The translations under genes were made by a program, and so were the position numbers. A stretch of DNA of 45,036 nt from Mycobacterium sp. E3198 (lineage in GTDB: Bacteria; Actinomycetota; Actinomycetes; Mycobacteriales; Mycobacteriaceae): NCBI RefSeq assembly GCF_001667015.1, contig NZ_LZIS01000003.1, positions 1-45,036 of the forward strand, read 5' to 3'. Positions 7,439 to 15,338 of this stretch are shown one piece after another. Below the pieces are notes generated by a model. It saw nothing but the letters and a program-made list of their open reading frames with translations, was not told where the DNA came from and ran no database searches. Numbering within the stretch: the stretch's first letter is position 1; each line of letters begins with the position of its first letter.

Positions 7439-8428
7439 ATGCGCAAGGAACTATCCCCCCGTCTGCGGCCGGTCCGCGAGGTCGAGGCCCCGTCATTGCA
7501 GTTCCGCACGATCCACGGCTACCGCCGCGCCTTCCGGATCGCCGGGTCGGGACCGGCCCTGCTGCTGATCCACGGCGTCGGCGACAACTCCAAGTCATGG
7601 GAAACGGTGCACGCCAAGCTGGCGCAACGGTTCACGGTCATCGCGCCCGACCTGCTGGGCCACGGCGAGTCCGACAAGCCCCACGCCGACTACTCCCTGC
7701 CCGCTTTCGCGAACGGCATGCGCGATCTGCTCGCCGTGCTCGGCATCGACCGGGTCACCGTCGTCGGGCATTCCTTCGGGGGCGGCGTCGCGATGCAATT
7801 CGCCTACCAGTACCCCCAGCTGGTGGAGCGCATCGTGCTGGTGAGCGCCGGCGGCGTCGCGAAGGACGTGAGCCTGGCGTTGCGGCTGGCGGCGATGCCG
7901 CTGGGCGCCGAGGCGCTGGGCGCGCGGCGCGCGCCAGGGGTGATGCCCGCGATCCGGCGCGTGGGCCGCGCCGTGCAGAGCGTGCTGGGGTCCACCAAGT
8001 TCGGGCGCGACGCCGCCGAGGTCGTCGACTTGCTGGAGGGCTTCCTGGACCCCGACGGTCTGGCGGCGTTCGCGCGCACCCTGCGGTCGGTGGTGGACGC
8101 GCGCGGTCAATACGTCACCATGCTGGACCGCAGCTACCTTGTGAAATCCGTTCCGGTGCAGATCATCTGGGGCGAAGACGACCTGATCATCCCGGTGGAC
8201 CACGCGCACACCGCGCACGCCGCGATGCCCGGTTCGCGCATGGAGATCTTCTCCGACTCCGGCCACATGCCGTTCCACGACCACCCCGACCGCTTCGTCG
8301 AGGTCGTCGAACGGTTCGTCGACTCGACCCGCCCGGCCGACTACGACCCGGACACGATGCCGGCGCTGCTGCGGAACGGCGGCCGCGAGGACCTGGCCGT
8401 CGACGCGACCGAGGCGGCGGTGTCCTAG
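7439..8428 (+). CDS. Alpha/beta hydrolase (Rv2715-like)
   Basis: This is a hydrolase of unknown substrate, 329 aa from ATG 7439 (AAGGGAA upstream). It resembles M. tuberculosis Rv2715 along its whole length. The fold markers are the oxyanion segment LLLIHGVGDNSKSW, PDLLGHGESDKP, the nucleophile elbow VGHSFGGG (Ser at about residue 112), an Asp in WGEDDLIIPV, and a His in SDSGHMPFHDHP. These three make a complete catalytic triad. The region RMEIFSDSG precedes the His, and the tail after about residue 285 is polar and variable. No signal peptide is visible. The gene is not at this place in M. tuberculosis. It follows zur on the same strand but has its own upstream gap containing a GTGTC-C-GACAC palindrome. 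Its TAG stop and that of the opposite gene share a CTAG. Confidence 0.85.
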   Translation: MRKELSPRLRPVREVEAPSLQFRTIHGYRRAFRIAGSGPALLLIHGVGDNSKSWETVHAKLAQRFTVIAPDLLGHGESDKPHADYSLPAFANGMRDLLAVLGIDRVTVVGHSFGGGVAMQFAYQYPQLVERIVLVSAGGVAKDVSLALRLAAMPLGAEALGARRAPGVMPAIRRVGRAVQSVLGSTKFGRDAAEVVDLLEGFLDPDGLAAFARTLRSVVDARGQYVTMLDRSYLVKSVPVQIIWGEDDLIIPVDHAHTAHAAMPGSRMEIFSDSGHMPFHDHPDRFVEVVERFVDSTRPADYDPDTMPALLRNGGREDLAVDATEAAVS

Positions 8429-8853
8429 CCCGTTACCGATCGACGTATCTCTGCGCCGGTGTCGAGCACCAACAGGATCATGGTGCGCAGGGCCTCGTCG
8501 GTCAGGCCGCCGCCGGGAAAGTTGTAGCGCAGCATCACGTCCCCGGTTTTGGCGGCACCCCTGCCGGAATTGCGTTGCACCGCCTTGTCGTTGACCTTCT
8601 CGACCACCGTCACGCTGCCGAAGTTGCTGTCGCGCGCCTGCTTGGCGATCTGATCGCTGATCTTTTTGGTCAGGGGCAGATCCCACGCCAGAATCTGCGT
8701 CAGCGAGACCAGATCGAGGCCCTCGGCGATGTTGACCACCCGCAACGAGGCCAGCGTGCCGTTGTGGCGCAGCGTCAGCGCGCCGTCGGGCTCCTCCTCG
8801 ATGGGCAGGGCGTCGCGCAGTATCGACGCCAGCCGGTCCTGTAGTGATGGCAT
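8425..8853 (-). CDS. Conserved mycobacterial hypothetical protein (Rv2360c homologue)
   Basis: This is a 142-aa protein of unknown function, the length I recall for Rv2360c and in the same place after uppS. The ATG at 8853-8851 overlaps the uppS stop by one base (ATGA). It begins [40 protein letters not shown] and has LDLVSLTQILAWDLPL in the middle and LRYNFPGGGLTDEAL near the end. The alternation of acidic and hydrophobic residues and the small size resemble the bacterial YbjN / type III chaperone-like fold, but that is only an impression. No signal peptide or membrane segment is visible. It is translationally coupled to uppS and recO and converges on the hydrolase, with a 4-bp overlap of the stop codons. 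Confidence 0.85.
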   Translation of the reverse strand: MPSLQDRLASILRDALPIEEEPDGALTLRHNGTLASLRVVNIAEGLDLVSLTQILAWDLPLTKKISDQIAKQARDSNFGSVTVVEKVNDKAVQRNSGRGAAKTGDVMLRYNFPGGGLTDEALRTMILLVLDTGAEIRRSVTG

Positions 8854-9737
8854 CAGGCGCTCCCGAACCGTCGATGGCGTTCCGCGTATTCCTCGCAGGC
8901 CGCCCACAGGTCGCGGCGGTCGTAGTCCGGCCACAGCTTGTCTTGAAAGATGTACTCGGCGTAGGCCGCCTGCCACAGCATGAAGTTGCTGGACCGCTGC
9001 TCCCCCGACGTCCGCAGGAACAGGTCCACGTCGGGGATGTCCGGCCGTTGCATGTGGCGCGAGATCGTCGACTCGCTGATCCGGTCGGGTTTGAGCCGGC
9101 CCGCCTCCACCAAACGGGCTATCTCCCTCGTGGATTCGGTGATCTCGGCGCGACCGCCGTAGTTCACGCAGTAATTGACGGTGATGACGTCGTTGCCGTC
9201 CGTCATCGCCTCGGCGATCGCCAGTTCGTTGATCACGCTGCGCCACAGGCGGGGTCGGGATCCGACCCACCGGATCCGCACCCCGATCGTGTTGAGGTTC
9301 ACCCGGCGCATGCGCACCACGTCGCGGTTGAAGCCCATCAGGAAGCGGACCTCCTCGGGCGAACGCTTCCAGTTCTCGGTGGAAAACGCGTAAAGACTCA
9401 ACCACTTGATCCCGATTTCGATTGCACCGCAGACGATGTCGATGACGACGGCCTCGCCGGCGCGATGGCCGTCGGTCCGGCTCAGCCCGCGCTGGGTGGC
9501 CCAGCGGCCGTTGCCGTCCATCACGATCGCCACGTGGTTGGGTAACCGGTCGGCGGAAATCCGCGGCGCGGCCGCTTTCGAGGTGTGCTGCGGGGGGCGG
9601 CGCGGGCCGCCGCCGGCGGGCGGCGGCAGCTCCGGGAAGGCGACGGGCCAGGTCGACTTGTCGGGAAAGACCGGGTAGTCGGCGGGCGCGGGGGGCAGCT
9701 GCGGGAAGTCGGTCGACTTCGGCTTGCGCTCAGCCAC
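8853..9737 (-). CDS. uppS: Decaprenyl diphosphate synthase (long-chain cis-prenyltransferase)
   Basis: This enzyme adds isopentenyl diphosphate to a prenyl diphosphate to make the C50 lipid carrier for peptidoglycan and arabinogalactan (Rv2361c). The GTG start at 9737-9735 overlaps the end of recO by 8 bp. The first ~60 residues are a Pro-rich tail found in the mycobacterial enzymes. The catalytic motif [12 protein letters not shown] has its Asp at about residue 74, followed by GHRAGEAV, the substrate-binding FSTENWKRS, and the C-terminal [21 protein letters not shown] motif typical of cis-prenyltransferases. The length of 294 aa is normal (296 in M. tuberculosis). It is peripheral on the inner membrane. 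It lies in a recO-uppS-Rv2360c run of overlapping genes. Confidence 0.96.
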   Translation of the reverse strand: MAERKPKSTDFPQLPPAPADYPVFPDKSTWPVAFPELPPPAGGGPRRPPQHTSKAAAPRISADRLPNHVAIVMDGNGRWATQRGLSRTDGHRAGEAVVIDIVCGAIEIGIKWLSLYAFSTENWKRSPEEVRFLMGFNRDVVRMRRVNLNTIGVRIRWVGSRPRLWRSVINELAIAEAMTDGNDVITVNYCVNYGGRAEITESTREIARLVEAGRLKPDRISESTISRHMQRPDIPDVDLFLRTSGEQRSSNFMLWQAAYAEYIFQDKLWPDYDRRDLWAACEEYAERHRRFGSA

Positions 9738-10527
9738 AGGCAGTATCCTGCCCGATCAGCGCTGCGCGCCGTTCGGCGATCGTGCGGTCGGCCTGGTAGT
9801 TCCGCTCTACCAGCGGCAACGTTTTGAGCTGCCGTTCCAGGTGCCATTGCAAGTGCGCGGCCACCAGCCCGCTGACGTAGCCCCGGTGCGATTGCGGCGA
9901 CGCCTCGGCGGCCGCCCAGTCCCCGTCGTGCAGCGCGGCCATCAGATCCAGCACACCCGGCGGCGGGGTGGTCGAGCCGGCCGGGCGGCAGTGCGGGCAG
10001 ACGCTGCCCCCGGCGGCGACGTGAAACGCCCGATGCGGACCGGGGGTGGCGCACCGGGCGCACTCGGTGAGCGCCGGCGCCCATCCGGCGATGCCCATGG
10101 CGCGCAGCAGATAGGCGTCCAGCAACAGGTCGCGGGGCCGGCGCCCGTCGGCGACCGCGCGCAGCGCGCCCACCGTGAGCCGGTGCAGCGCCGGGGCGGG
10201 CGCCCGCTCCTCGCCGGCGAGGCGTTCGGCAGTTTCCAGCATCGCGCACCCGCAGGTGTACCGGCCGTAGTCGCTGACGATGTCGGCGGCGAACGCGTCG
10301 ATGGAGACGACCTGGGTGACGATGTCGAGATTGCGGCCGGGGTGCAGTTGCGCGTCGATGTGGGCAAACGGCTCCAGCCGCGCACCGAATTTGCTGCGGG
10401 TGCGGCGCACGCCCTTGGCCACCGCGCGGACCAGGCCATGGTCGCGGGTCAGCAGGGTGACGATCCGGTCGGCCTCGCCGAGCTTGTGCTGGCGCAACAC
10501 CACAGCTCGGTCTCGATATAGCCGCAT
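9730..10527 (-). CDS. recO: DNA repair protein RecO
   Basis: This is the mediator that helps load RecA on single-stranded DNA in the RecFOR pathway and anneals complementary strands. The ATG at 10527-10525 ([24 protein letters not shown]) gives 265 aa, the M. tuberculosis length; the frame is open upstream, but those residues would cross the amiA2 start. The N-terminal OB fold is followed by a helical domain with a four-cysteine zinc motif in two parts, CARC ([10 protein letters not shown]) and CPHC ([11 protein letters not shown]). The C-terminus ends with [15 protein letters not shown]. It overlaps uppS by 8 bp and is divergent from amiA2, with 61 bp between the start codons. Confidence 0.95.
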   Translation of the reverse strand: MRLYRDRAVVLRQHKLGEADRIVTLLTRDHGLVRAVAKGVRRTRSKFGARLEPFAHIDAQLHPGRNLDIVTQVVSIDAFAADIVSDYGRYTCGCAMLETAERLAGEERAPAPALHRLTVGALRAVADGRRPRDLLLDAYLLRAMGIAGWAPALTECARCATPGPHRAFHVAAGGSVCPHCRPAGSTTPPPGVLDLMAALHDGDWAAAEASPQSHRGYVSGLVAAHLQWHLERQLKTLPLVERNYQADRTIAERRAALIGQDTACG

Positions 10528-10588
10528 CACCATAGTTTTGCACCCCGCCGCGACAATGCGGGTATCCGCGCCGTTAGTCTCGTACCCC

Positions 10589-12085
10589 GTGATCGGCGCT
10601 TCCGGGGCGGGCACCGGGTCCATCTCCGGATCCGGCAACCAGCGCTTGCCCACACTGACTGACCTGCTATATCAGCTGGCCAGCCGCGCAGTGACGTCCA
10701 CCACACTGGTGAGTCGGTCGCTGCACGCCATCCATTCCAGCCAGCCGACGCTGAACGCCTTCCGGGTGGTGCTGACCGAGTCGGCGCTGGCCGACGCGGC
10801 GAAAGCCGACCGGCGACGCGCGGCCGGGGACACCGCGCCGCTGCTGGGCATCCCGATCGCGGTCAAGGACGACGTCGACGTCGCCGGGGTGCCCACCGCC
10901 TTCGGCACCGAGGGCTACGTCGCGCCCGCGACCCAGGACGCCGAGGTGGTGCGGCGCCTGAAGGCCGCCGGCGCCGTGATCGTCGGCAAGACCAACACCT
11001 GCGAGCTGGGCCAGTGGCCATTCACCAGCGGGCCCGGCTTCGGCCACACCCGCAATCCCTGGTCGCGGCGGCACACCCCGGGCGGGTCGTCGGGGGGCAG
11101 CGCCGCCGCCGTGGCCGCGGGCCTGGTCACCGCCGCCATCGGCTCGGACGGCGCCGGCAGCGTCCGCATCCCCGCGGCGTGGACGCATCTGGTGGGCATC
11201 AAGCCGCAGCGCGGCCGCATCTCCACCTGGCCGCTGCCCGAGGCGTTCAACGGGATCACCGTCAACGGCGTGCTGGCCCGCACAGTGGCCGATGCGGCCC
11301 TGTTGCTCGACGCCGCCTCGGGCAACGTCGAGGGCGACCGGCACAAGCCGCCGCCGATCACGGCGTCCGACTATGTCGGCAAGGCGCCCGGCCCGCTGAA
11401 CATCGCGCTGTCGACCAGGTTCCCGTACAACGGTTTTCGGACCAAGCTGCACCCCGAGATCCTCGCCGCCACGCGGGCCGTGGGTAAGCAGCTGGAGCTG
11501 CTCGGCCACAAGGTGGTGCCCGGCAACCCCGACTACGGCCTGCGGTTGTCGTGGAACTTCCTGGCCCGGTCCACCGCGGGCCTGCGGGATTGGGAGGAGC
11601 GGCTGGGCGACGGCGTGATCCTGGACCCCCGCACCGTGTCCAACCTGCGCATGGGCCAGGTGCTGGGGCAGGCGATCCTGCGCAGCGCGCGCCGCCACGA
11701 GGCGGCCGACCAGCGCCGGGTGGGCTCGATCTTCGACATCGTCGACGTGGTGCTGGCCCCGACGACCGCAGAACCGCCGCCGCTGGCGCGCGCGTTCGAC
11801 CGGCTGGGCAGCTTCGGCACCGACCGCGCCATGATCGCCGCGTGCCCGTTGACCTGGCCGTGGAACCTGCTGGGGTGGCCCTCCATCAACGTGCCGGCCG
11901 GATTCACCTCCGAGGGTTTGCCGATCGGCGTGCAGCTGATGGGACCAGCAAACAGCGAGGGGCTGCTGATCTCGCTGGCCGCCGAGCTGGAGGCCGTCTG
12001 CGGCTGGTCCACCAAGCAGCCGCCGGTGTGGTGGCACGCCGGCGCCGACACGCCGCCCGCCGGGGGGACGCCGTCGCGCATGTGA
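10589..12085 (+). CDS. amiA2: Amidase, amidase-signature family (AmiA2)
   Basis: This is a hydrolase of the amidase-signature family; the physiological amide substrate is not known. The GTG at 10589 begins VIGASGAGTGSISGSGNQRLPTL, matching the Rv2363 N-terminus and giving 498 aa; the frame is open upstream but overlaps recO. The Ser-cisSer-Lys triad is visible: Lys in IAVKDDVD (about residue 93), cis-Ser in the GGSSGGS segment (167/168), and nucleophile Ser in DGAGSVRIP (about 191). The rest of the signature (NPWSRRHTPGG, KPQRGRIS) is intact. The C-terminal tail HAGADTPPAGGTPSRM is longer than in M. tuberculosis. It is divergent from recO, and the next gene on the same strand begins 44 bp later. 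Confidence 0.93.
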   Translation: MIGASGAGTGSISGSGNQRLPTLTDLLYQLASRAVTSTTLVSRSLHAIHSSQPTLNAFRVVLTESALADAAKADRRRAAGDTAPLLGIPIAVKDDVDVAGVPTAFGTEGYVAPATQDAEVVRRLKAAGAVIVGKTNTCELGQWPFTSGPGFGHTRNPWSRRHTPGGSSGGSAAAVAAGLVTAAIGSDGAGSVRIPAAWTHLVGIKPQRGRISTWPLPEAFNGITVNGVLARTVADAALLLDAASGNVEGDRHKPPPITASDYVGKAPGPLNIALSTRFPYNGFRTKLHPEILAATRAVGKQLELLGHKVVPGNPDYGLRLSWNFLARSTAGLRDWEERLGDGVILDPRTVSNLRMGQVLGQAILRSARRHEAADQRRVGSIFDIVDVVLAPTTAEPPPLARAFDRLGSFGTDRAMIAACPLTWPWNLLGWPSINVPAGFTSEGLPIGVQLMGPANSEGLLISLAAELEAVCGWSTKQPPVWWHAGADTPPAGGTPSRM

Positions 12086-12129
12086 GCCGCCGCGCTCTTA
12101 GCTCGCGACAACCGGGGTATCCCCACCGA

Positions 12130-13587
12130 ATGGACCAATCTGATGCTCCACTGCTGAATGCGGTGGCCGACTACCGGGAGAAGAACCGGTACGGGTTCAC
12201 CCCGCCGGGGCACCGGCAGGGCCGCGGCACCGATAACCGGGTGTTGGCTGTCCTGGGCCACGAACCGTTCCTCGATGACGTGCTGGCCAGCGGCGGGCTG
12301 GATGACCGCCGGACCAAAAACGGTTACCTGAAACACGCGGAGGACCTGATGGCCGACGCCGTGGGCGCCGACATCGCATGGTTTTCCACGTGCGGCAGCT
12401 CGCTGTCGGTGAAGGCCGCGATGATGGCCGTGGCCGGCGGCGACGGCAGCCTGCTGGTGAGCCGGGACAGTCACAAATCCATCGTGGCCGGCCTCATCTT
12501 CTCCGGCGTGCAACCCCGTTGGATCACGCCCCGCTGGGACGCCGAGCGCCATTTCTCGCATCCACCCTCACCGGAGCAGGTCGAGGAGACGTGGGAGAAG
12601 TACCCGGACGCGGCCGGCGCGCTCATCGTGAGCCCCAGCCCGTACGGCACCTGCGCCGACATCGCAAAGATCGCCGAAGTCTGCCACTCGCGCGGCAAGC
12701 CGCTGATCATCGACGAGGCGTGGGGCGCGCACCTGCCCTTCCACGAGGACCTGCCGACCTGGGCGATGGACGCCGGTGCCGACATCTGCGTGGTGAGCGT
12801 GCACAAGATGGGCGCCGGTTTCGAACAGGGCTCCGTGTTTCACCTGCAGGGCGACCGGATCGACAAGGACCGACTTTCGGCCTGCGCGGACCTGCTGATG
12901 ACCACCAGCCCCAGCGTTCTGGTCTATGCCGCGATGGACGGCTGGCGGCGGCAGATGGTCGAGCGGGGTCACGACTTGCTCGGTGCCGCACTGGATCTGG
13001 CCCATCAGCTGCGCCACGACATCGAAATGATCCCGGACGTGGAGGTCCTCGACGACGAGTTGCTCGGCGTGCAGGCATCCCACGATCTGGACCGGATGCA
13101 GGTCATGATGGACGTTTCGGCCACGGGCACCTCCGGTTATCAGGCTCATGACTGGTTGCGCGCGCACGCCCACATCGACGTCGGGATGAGCGATCACCGC
13201 CGCATCTTGGCGACCCTGTCGTTCGCCGACGACGAGACCACCGCCGGCCGGCTCACCCATGCGCTGGCCGAATGGCGCAGGGCGGCCAGCGACTTCGATC
13301 CCCCACCCGAGATCGACCTGCCCGCACCCGGGGAGCTGCAATTGGACAACGTGTGCAAGCCGCGCGACGCGTTCTTCGGGCGCGTCGAGACGGTACCCAC
13401 CGAGCGGGCCGCGGGGCGGATCTCCGCCGAACAGGTCACGCCGTATCCCCCCGGCATCCCCGCCGTCGTGCCCGGGGAGCGCCTCAATGACGCCGTGCTG
13501 GACTACTTGTGTACCGGTGTGCGAGCCGGGATGAACGTCCCCGACGCCGCCGACCCGTCGCTGCAGACCATCCGGGTACTCGCTTAG
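12130..13587 (+). CDS. PLP-dependent Orn/Lys/Arg decarboxylase (SpeA/Cad-like, short form)
   Basis: This is a fold-type I decarboxylase that would convert a basic amino acid (ornithine, lysine or arginine) to the amine. The ATG at 12130 gives 485 aa, a single-domain enzyme like Bacillus SpeA and much shorter than M. tuberculosis Rv2531c. Motifs in order: TPPGHRQGRGTD (21-35), substrate/PLP contacts DSHKS (113-117), SPSPYGTCADI (168-178), the PLP-phosphate and ring pocket IIDEAWGAH (193-201), and the Schiff-base lysine in SVHKMGAGFEQG (Lys about 226). The C-terminal domain has PYPPGIPAVVPGE. The substrate cannot be read from the sequence. I do not recall this gene between amiA2 and era in M. 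tuberculosis. It follows amiA2 by 44 bp, has no strong ribosome binding site, and a GGGG-TAT-CCCC element lies just before the start. Confidence 0.9.
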   Translation: MDQSDAPLLNAVADYREKNRYGFTPPGHRQGRGTDNRVLAVLGHEPFLDDVLASGGLDDRRTKNGYLKHAEDLMADAVGADIAWFSTCGSSLSVKAAMMAVAGGDGSLLVSRDSHKSIVAGLIFSGVQPRWITPRWDAERHFSHPPSPEQVEETWEKYPDAAGALIVSPSPYGTCADIAKIAEVCHSRGKPLIIDEAWGAHLPFHEDLPTWAMDAGADICVVSVHKMGAGFEQGSVFHLQGDRIDKDRLSACADLLMTTSPSVLVYAAMDGWRRQMVERGHDLLGAALDLAHQLRHDIEMIPDVEVLDDELLGVQASHDLDRMQVMMDVSATGTSGYQAHDWLRAHAHIDVGMSDHRRILATLSFADDETTAGRLTHALAEWRRAASDFDPPPEIDLPAPGELQLDNVCKPRDAFFGRVETVPTERAAGRISAEQVTPYPPGIPAVVPGERLNDAVLDYLCTGVRAGMNVPDAADPSLQTIRVLA

Positions 13588-13620
13588 CCCCGCGCATCCG
13601 GGTGCTGGCTTAGCCCCGCG
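13569..13620. repeat. 26-bp tandem duplication spanning both stop codons of convergent genes
   Basis: Copy one is 13569-13594 and copy two 13595-13620, adjoining exactly and differing at two positions (GGGTACTCGC against GGGTGCTGGC). Copy one contains the TAG stop of the decarboxylase (13585-13587). Copy two provides the TAA stop of the opposite-strand SDR gene (13612-13610). The duplication looks recent. Confidence 0.85.
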
Positions 13621-14392
13621 GCATCGACATCACCCGATTGCCAACGGCTTTCAGCCGATCGGGCAGCACGCGGTTCGCCATGCCCATCGCCTTGACCAGG
13701 ACCGAGCCGGCGACCACCTTCTCCTCGCCGCGCATCAACGCCTCGAAGCCCTGCCGCGCGACCTCGGCGGGATCGTCCTTGGGCCCCTTGCCCATCAGGG
13801 AGTCGACCATCTTGGCGCGGCCGAAGAAGTTGGTGTCCGTCGGCCCGGGCATCAGGGCCGTGACGGTGATTGAGGTGTCGCGCAATTCGTCTCGAAGCGC
13901 CTCGGCGAACGACTGGACGAACGATTTCGACGCGTTGTAGACCGGCTGATAGGAGCCCGGCATCTGCGACGCGATGGACGACGTGAACAGCACTCTGCCC
14001 TTGTCGCGGTTGGCCATGTCTCGCAGCACCAGCTTGGCCAGATGCACGGTCGAGCGGACGTTGAGGTCCACGATGCTGAGGTCATCGGCGAGCTCGCTTT
14101 TGAGGAACATCTCACCGCGCCCGATGCCCGCGTTCAGCGCCGCGGCGGCCAGCACGCGCTCGCCGTCGATCGCGCTCTGGTAGAGGTGCTCCACCCCTTC
14201 CGGGGTGCGCAGGTCTACCTGTACCGCCTGTACGGCGGCGCTCCATTGGGAAAGCTTTTCCGGGACGTCTCTGATGGCGTCGTCCTCGGCCGCGACGACG
14301 AGGTCGTAGCCGTGCTGGGCAAACTGCTTGGCCAGTTCCAGCCCAATCCCACTGGACGCGCCGGTCACTAGGGCTAATTGTGGTTGGGTCAT
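13610..14392 (-). CDS. Short-chain dehydrogenase/reductase (SDR)
   Basis: This is an NAD(P)-dependent oxidoreductase of the classical SDR family, 260 aa from ATG 14392. The cofactor site is TGASSGIG (about residues 10-17), followed by an Asp that sets the second strand (VQVDLRT), the NAGIG motif (about 88-92), the catalytic Ser in LFTSSIAS (about 137) and YNASK (Tyr about 152, Lys about 156), and PGPTDTNFF after the active site. No membrane segment is obvious. The substrate is unknown; C-terminal basic residues (LPDRLKAVGNRVMSMPRG) are usual in mycobacterial SDRs. It converges on the decarboxylase, with the stop codons 22 bp apart inside a 26-bp tandem repeat, and lies 37 bp from the era stop on the same strand. 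Confidence 0.92.
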   Translation of the reverse strand: MTQPQLALVTGASSGIGLELAKQFAQHGYDLVVAAEDDAIRDVPEKLSQWSAAVQAVQVDLRTPEGVEHLYQSAIDGERVLAAAALNAGIGRGEMFLKSELADDLSIVDLNVRSTVHLAKLVLRDMANRDKGRVLFTSSIASQMPGSYQPVYNASKSFVQSFAEALRDELRDTSITVTALMPGPTDTNFFGRAKMVDSLMGKGPKDDPAEVARQGFEALMRGEEKVVAGSVLVKAMGMANRVLPDRLKAVGNRVMSMPRG

Positions 14393-14429
14393 ACGCGACG
14401 GCTACCCGGGCCACCCGCGGTCAAACCTT

Positions 14430-15329
14430 CTAAAAGCCCAGCCGACCAAGCTGTTTGGGGTCGCTCTGCCAGTTCTTGGCGACCTTGACGCGCAGGTCGA
14501 GGTAGACCTTGGTGCCCAGCAGCTTCTCGATCTGGGCACGCGCGGCGGTGCCCACTTCCCGCAGCCGCGCGCCGCCCTTGCCGATCACGATGCCCTTCTG
14601 GCTGTCCCGCTCGATGTAGAGGATCGCGTGCACGTCGATCAGGTCGTCGCGCCCCTCGCGGGGATTGACCTCGTCGATCACCACGGCCAGCGAGTGCGGC
14701 AGCTCGTCGCGCACCCCCTCCAGGGCGGCCTCGCGGATGAGCTCGGCCATCAGGACCTCTTCGGGCTCGTCGGTCAGCTCACCGTCGGGGTAGTAGGCCG
14801 GGCCGGCGGGCAGCGCCGCGGCCAGCACGTCGATCAGGATGTCGACCTGTGCGCCGGTTACCGCTGACACCGGGACGATCTCGGCCGAGTCACCGACCAG
14901 TTCGCTGACGGCGACCAGTTGCGCGGCCACCCGATCCTTGGGCACCTTGTCGATTTTGGTGACGACGGCGACGAGCGCGGTCTTGGGAGCGACCGCGCGA
15001 ATCTGGTCGACGATCCACCTGTCGCCCGGGCCGATCGGCTCGTCGGCCGGGATGCACAACCCGATCACGTCGACCTCGGCGTAGGTGTCGCGGACCAGTT
15101 CGTTGAGCCGCTTGCCCAGCAGGGTGCGCGGCCGGTGCAGGCCGGGGGTGTCGACCAGGATGATCTGGAAGTCTTTTCGGTGCACGATCCCGCGGATCGT
15201 GTGGCGCGTGGTCTGCGGCCGCGTCGAGGTGATCGCCACCTTGGTGCCGACCAGCGCATTGGTCAGCGTCGACTTGCCGGTATTCGGCCGGCCCACCAAA
15301 CACACGAAACCCGAACGGAATTCACTCAT
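14430..15329 (-). CDS. era: GTPase Era
   Basis: This GTP-binding protein assists maturation of the 30S subunit by binding the 3' end of 16S rRNA. The start is ATG 15329 and the length 299 aa. G1 is GRPNTGKS (residues 13-20), G2 a Thr in the TTRHTIRG region, G3 DTPGLH (60-65), and G4 TKID (124-127). The C-terminal KH domain carries IVIGKGGARLREVG and ends with KNWQSDPKQLGRLGF. All GTPase motifs are intact. The upstream gene ends only 9 bp before it; in M. tuberculosis I recall a small gene (Rv2365c) in between, which is absent here. It sits with ybeY and phoH in an RNA-processing cluster. Confidence 0.96.
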   Translation of the reverse strand: MSEFRSGFVCLVGRPNTGKSTLTNALVGTKVAITSTRPQTTRHTIRGIVHRKDFQIILVDTPGLHRPRTLLGKRLNELVRDTYAEVDVIGLCIPADEPIGPGDRWIVDQIRAVAPKTALVAVVTKIDKVPKDRVAAQLVAVSELVGDSAEIVPVSAVTGAQVDILIDVLAAALPAGPAYYPDGELTDEPEEVLMAELIREAALEGVRDELPHSLAVVIDEVNPREGRDDLIDVHAILYIERDSQKGIVIGKGGARLREVGTAARAQIEKLLGTKVYLDLRVKVAKNWQSDPKQLGRLGF

Positions 15330-15338
15330 GGCAGCCCG

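Noticed and set aside
12114..12124. GGGG-TAT-CCCC hairpin before the decarboxylase start as a translational switch
   Set aside because: The stem is only 4 bp and could be chance in DNA this rich in GC.
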